A stretch of 64,000 nucleotides of DNA, taken from NCBI RefSeq assembly GCF_016427555.1, contig NZ_JAELVS010000001.1, positions 868,001-932,000 of the forward strand. The letters run 5' to 3'. The notes under the pieces were generated by a model. That model was given only the letters and a program-made list of their open reading frames with translations, did not search any database and had not been told where the DNA came from. This stretch comes from Marinobacter litoralis. GTDB lineage: Bacteria > Pseudomonadota > Gammaproteobacteria > Pseudomonadales > Oleiphilaceae. Shown here piece by piece: positions 61,693 through 64,000 of this stretch (within the stretch, counting starts at the first letter, position 1; each line of letters starts with the position of its first letter). Both the position numbers and the translations under genes were made by a program.

Positions 61693-62988
61693 CTACAAGC
61701 TGTTCAGCCACTGCTCCATCTGGTCCATGGCCAGAACGATGCGTGGGCATGCCTGATGGACAAAGTCGTCGGCCAGTTCCTGATCAGCGTAGTCGCCAGC
61801 GGCGAGCGTCAGCGCCTGTGCGCCGTCAAAATCGACAAACGCCAGACGAGCCCCCATGTGATCCGGCACAAAACCGAAGTCACTGGCCGGAAGGATGGCC
61901 ACGCCGGTGTGTTCCAGTAATGCGGAACAGAATGCCTGCGAGGTTTTGATGTCGCGGTTTGCCAGGCGTTCGCTGAAGTTCGAAAACTCGGGGAAGACGT
62001 AAAACGCGCCCTCCGGCTTGCGTACGATTGCACCCATGTCGGTCAGGCGGCGGTGAACGTATTCACCGACCACTTTGAGTACCCGTCGGGAGTCGTTCAG
62101 GTAGCTGTTGATGTCGTCACCGCCGTTGAAGGCGGTGATGGCGGCATACTGGATCGGCGCAGCCGTTGAGGTGAAAGTTTCGCTGGCAATGATGGCCATG
62201 GCGTCTTGCAGCGGGCGCAGTTCGGATGGGAAGATAAAGGCACCCAAACGCCAGCCACCGGCACCCAGCCATTTACTCATACCCGTACTGATGATGGTGC
62301 CTTCCGGGTAGTAGCGGGCAATGGATTTATGCCGGCCTTCAAAGTGTACTTCGCCGTAGATTTCATCCGACAGCAGAATCAGATTGTACTTGCGTGCCAC
62401 GTTGGCGATGGCCAATAACTGGTCATCGGTGTAGGTGCAACCGGTCGGGTTGGACGGGTAGTTCAGAATCAGGATACGCGGCCGTGACGGGTCGTCCCGG
62501 CAGATAATGTCCAGTTCTTCGGCGGTCAGTTGCCAGTTGTTTTCGGCGTGGGTTGGCAGCCAATGAACCGAGCGGCCGATGATGCGGGCTTGCGGCGCAT
62601 AGGAAACCCAGCTCGGGCGCGGGATCAGCAGGTCACCGTAGTAGGCCAGCTGCAGGATGAACAGCAGCTCCTTGGAGCCCGGGCCGATCAGTACGTCTTC
62701 CCAGCTGGAGCGCATACGTTCGTTGCGATTGATGTAGCCGGAGATGGCTTCACGCAGACCTTTCAGGCCCTTCACCGGAAGGTAGTCTTTCTCGTGGGCG
62801 TGTTCTTTCAGCGCCTCGACCACTCGCTCTGGCACCGGAAACGGCGACTGCCCCAGGCCCAGTTTGATGATGTCTTTGCCTTCAGCGCGTAGCTGGTTGC
62901 TCTGCTCGTTGATACGAAGCGTGGCGGAGGGTTGAATGCCACGAACGTTCAGGTTTATCGCGTAACGGTGGTCGCTTTTGATGTCCAT
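61693..62988 (-). CDS. PLP-dependent aminotransferase (class I/II)
   Basis: 431-residue fold-type I aminotransferase. LNYPSNPTGCTYTDDQL, LILLSDEIYGEV, and the PLP lysine in STGMSKWLGAGGWRLG are complete. Substrate unknown; the block resembles aspartate/aromatic-type enzymes. Standing alone, it may share a transcript with the downstream monophosphatase gene. Confidence 0.9.
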   Translation of the reverse strand: MDIKSDHRYAINLNVRGIQPSATLRINEQSNQLRAEGKDIIKLGLGQSPFPVPERVVEALKEHAHEKDYLPVKGLKGLREAISGYINRNERMRSSWEDVLIGPGSKELLFILQLAYYGDLLIPRPSWVSYAPQARIIGRSVHWLPTHAENNWQLTAEELDIICRDDPSRPRILILNYPSNPTGCTYTDDQLLAIANVARKYNLILLSDEIYGEVHFEGRHKSIARYYPEGTIISTGMSKWLGAGGWRLGAFIFPSELRPLQDAMAIIASETFTSTAAPIQYAAITAFNGGDDINSYLNDSRRVLKVVGEYVHRRLTDMGAIVRKPEGAFYVFPEFSNFSERLANRDIKTSQAFCSALLEHTGVAILPASDFGFVPDHMGARLAFVDFDGAQALTLAAGDYADQELADDFVHQACPRIVLAMDQMEQWLNSL

Positions 62989-63027
62989 TGTCCCTGTCTA
63001 TTGGTTGGTGGTGACAATGGCAGTATA

Positions 63028-63044
63028 GGCCCGCTGTGCGGGCC
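63028..63044. terminator. GC hairpin upstream of the aminotransferase gene
   Basis: GGCCCGC / GCGGGCC with a 3-nt loop, downstream of the PBP–OmpA gene on the minus strand. No T-tract follows on that strand. Confidence 0.4.
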
Positions 63045-63097
63045 TGTGTTCGGCCTGCGCGTAAGGATTTCCCGCTACGCTGCTCGATGGGTCTGCC

Positions 63098-64000
63098 TTA
63101 CCGGGACTTGATCCACACTTCCACACGCCCATTGCGCTGACTGCCTGAGCCGCCAACCGGCATGTAGTCGCCATAGCCGGTGTAGGGAACGTACCGAACG
63201 CCTACGTGATTCAACGCGCGGCGCACCGACACGGCTCTCAGTTCGGAGATCATTTGTGCGCGCAGCTCATCACTCTGGGCATCGGCAAAACCGATGAGCA
63301 GCAGGTCGTCGGCAGAGCGATTGTGTTGCTTGAGAAAGTGTTTAACACGCAGCAAATCACGGTGCGCCTTGTTGTCCAGTTTGGTGCGGCCTTCCGAGAA
63401 TCGAAAGTTGACGGTCAAGCGTTGGTAACTCTGGGTCAGGCGTTTGAAGCTTTCGGGCACAGTGGCATCCAGCTCGGGTTTAACGGCGATCGGATTCTGG
63501 GATACGAATCCGGAACCGGCCACCCGAGCCTGACCTTCCGGGCTCAGCGCATACTCAATCAGCCCTTTGGCCAGATCCGGTGTTTGCTCACCCAGGGTGT
63601 ACATGAACAGGCGGCGGGACAAGGGGTAGTCTTCGCTGGCGACGGTAAGTTGGTTTGGCTTCAGAGCCGGGGCGTTCCCTTCAGAGATGGCGAGCAGTTT
63701 GCTGTTACGAACCGAGGCCAGTCCGGTAAAGCCAATGCTGTAGGGATCTCTGGAAACGTCATCGGATAGCAAGTCGTTGGATTCGTAGCGCAGTGCAGAG
63801 GCATGCAATGGCGCGGATTTGTTGAGTACCAATGTTTTGAACGTGTCCCAGGTGCCTGACCGTTCATCTCGTGCGTACAGGCGAATAGGATTGTTGCTGC
63901 CGCCCAGTTCTGACCAGTTTCGGATTTCGCCGCTAAACACTTTCCGGAGCGTGTCGATGCTCATTCGGCTGACCGGGTTGGACTGATGAACCAGAATGGC
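63098..64000 (-). CDS. Phosphate-binding-like protein fused to OmpA domain (5'-partial)
   Basis: Continues beyond the window edge, so only the last 300 residues are seen. The first part matches the PstS-like periplasmic-binding fold (VFSGEIRNWSELGG, RDERSGTWDTFKTLVL, SPEGQARVAGSGFV). The last 110 residues are an OmpA-like peptidoglycan-binding domain (LLIGFADAQSDELRAQMISELRAVSVRRAL, in two parts). A cell-wall-anchored oxyanion sensor or binding protein is likely (inference). Confidence 0.88.
   Translation of the reverse strand, partial: AILVHQSNPVSRMSIDTLRKVFSGEIRNWSELGGSNNPIRLYARDERSGTWDTFKTLVLNKSAPLHASALRYESNDLLSDDVSRDPYSIGFTGLASVRNSKLLAISEGNAPALKPNQLTVASEDYPLSRRLFMYTLGEQTPDLAKGLIEYALSPEGQARVAGSGFVSQNPIAVKPELDATVPESFKRLTQSYQRLTVNFRFSEGRTKLDNKAHRDLLRVKHFLKQHNRSADDLLLIGFADAQSDELRAQMISELRAVSVRRALNHVGVRYVPYTGYGDYMPVGGSGSQRNGRVEVWIKSR

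Noticed and set aside
1..64000. CRISPR arrays, rRNA and tRNA genes
   Set aside because: No regularly spaced repeats and no recognisable rRNA or tRNA sequences were seen by eye; a tRNA search program was not available.

Overview
The window looks like chromosome from a marine gammaproteobacterium of the Marinobacter type. The evidence is a GC-rich core gene set in Pseudomonas-like order (speD–yhfA–vfr, trpGDC, rpe–gph–trpE, murU/amgK–lptD–surA–pdxA–rsmA–apaH), a Vfr-type Crp, and a complete petrobactin (asb) locus, a siderophore known from Marinobacter. Genus assignment is inference.

Layout. 1–11.3 kb: arginine biosynthesis (argE, argA), a lipoprotein metalloprotease, a large degenerate PilZ/DUF1631/GGDEF/EAL protein, prkB, speD, an OsmC-like protein and vfr. 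11.4–19.0 kb: molybdate uptake (modCBA) and stress or housekeeping genes (hydrolase, fatty acid hydroxylase, two GST-fold proteins, a META-domain lipoprotein, DUF4202). 19.1–32.4 kb: an iron island. It holds an orphan OmpR-type response regulator, a TonB receptor, a FecBCD-type importer, a DUF2218 protein and asbABCDEF, with Fur-like boxes. The receptor and asbA promoters also share a direct repeat. 32.4–36.3 kb: a MATE exporter and trpGDC.

36.4–46.5 kb lies between trpG and trpE, the interval that holds the R/F pyocins in Pseudomonas aeruginosa. Here it holds accessory DNA: two integron gene cassettes with attC sites and no integrase (an Ada-like zinc protein and an AT-rich AAA ATPase), a 310-bp internally deleted IS1182-type element sitting on an attC end, a BrnT/BrnA toxin–antitoxin pair with an attC-like tail, small membrane proteins, a DJ-1/PfpI protein, a MerR-controlled cation transporter, a DEDDh exonuclease/GIY-YIG fusion, an SDR pseudogene, a truncated globin and an NTF2-like protein.

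46.6–64.0 kb returns to core genes: trpE–gph–rpe, a TerB/J-domain protein, MurU/AmgK cell-wall recycling, outer-membrane biogenesis (lptD, surA), pdxA, rsmA, apaH (apaG is missing from its usual place), DUF423, thiS/thiG, slmA, an inositol monophosphatase, an aminotransferase, and a PBP–OmpA fusion cut by the window edge.

How it fits together. AsbF makes 3,4-dihydroxybenzoate. AsbC loads it on AsbD, AsbE transfers it to spermidine, and AsbA/AsbB condense the arms with citrate. The adjacent receptor and ABC importer would bring the ferric siderophore back. Fur and the orphan regulator probably control both halves. The most novel signals are the shared regulator repeat and the integrase-less cassette cluster with an uncharacterised ATPase.
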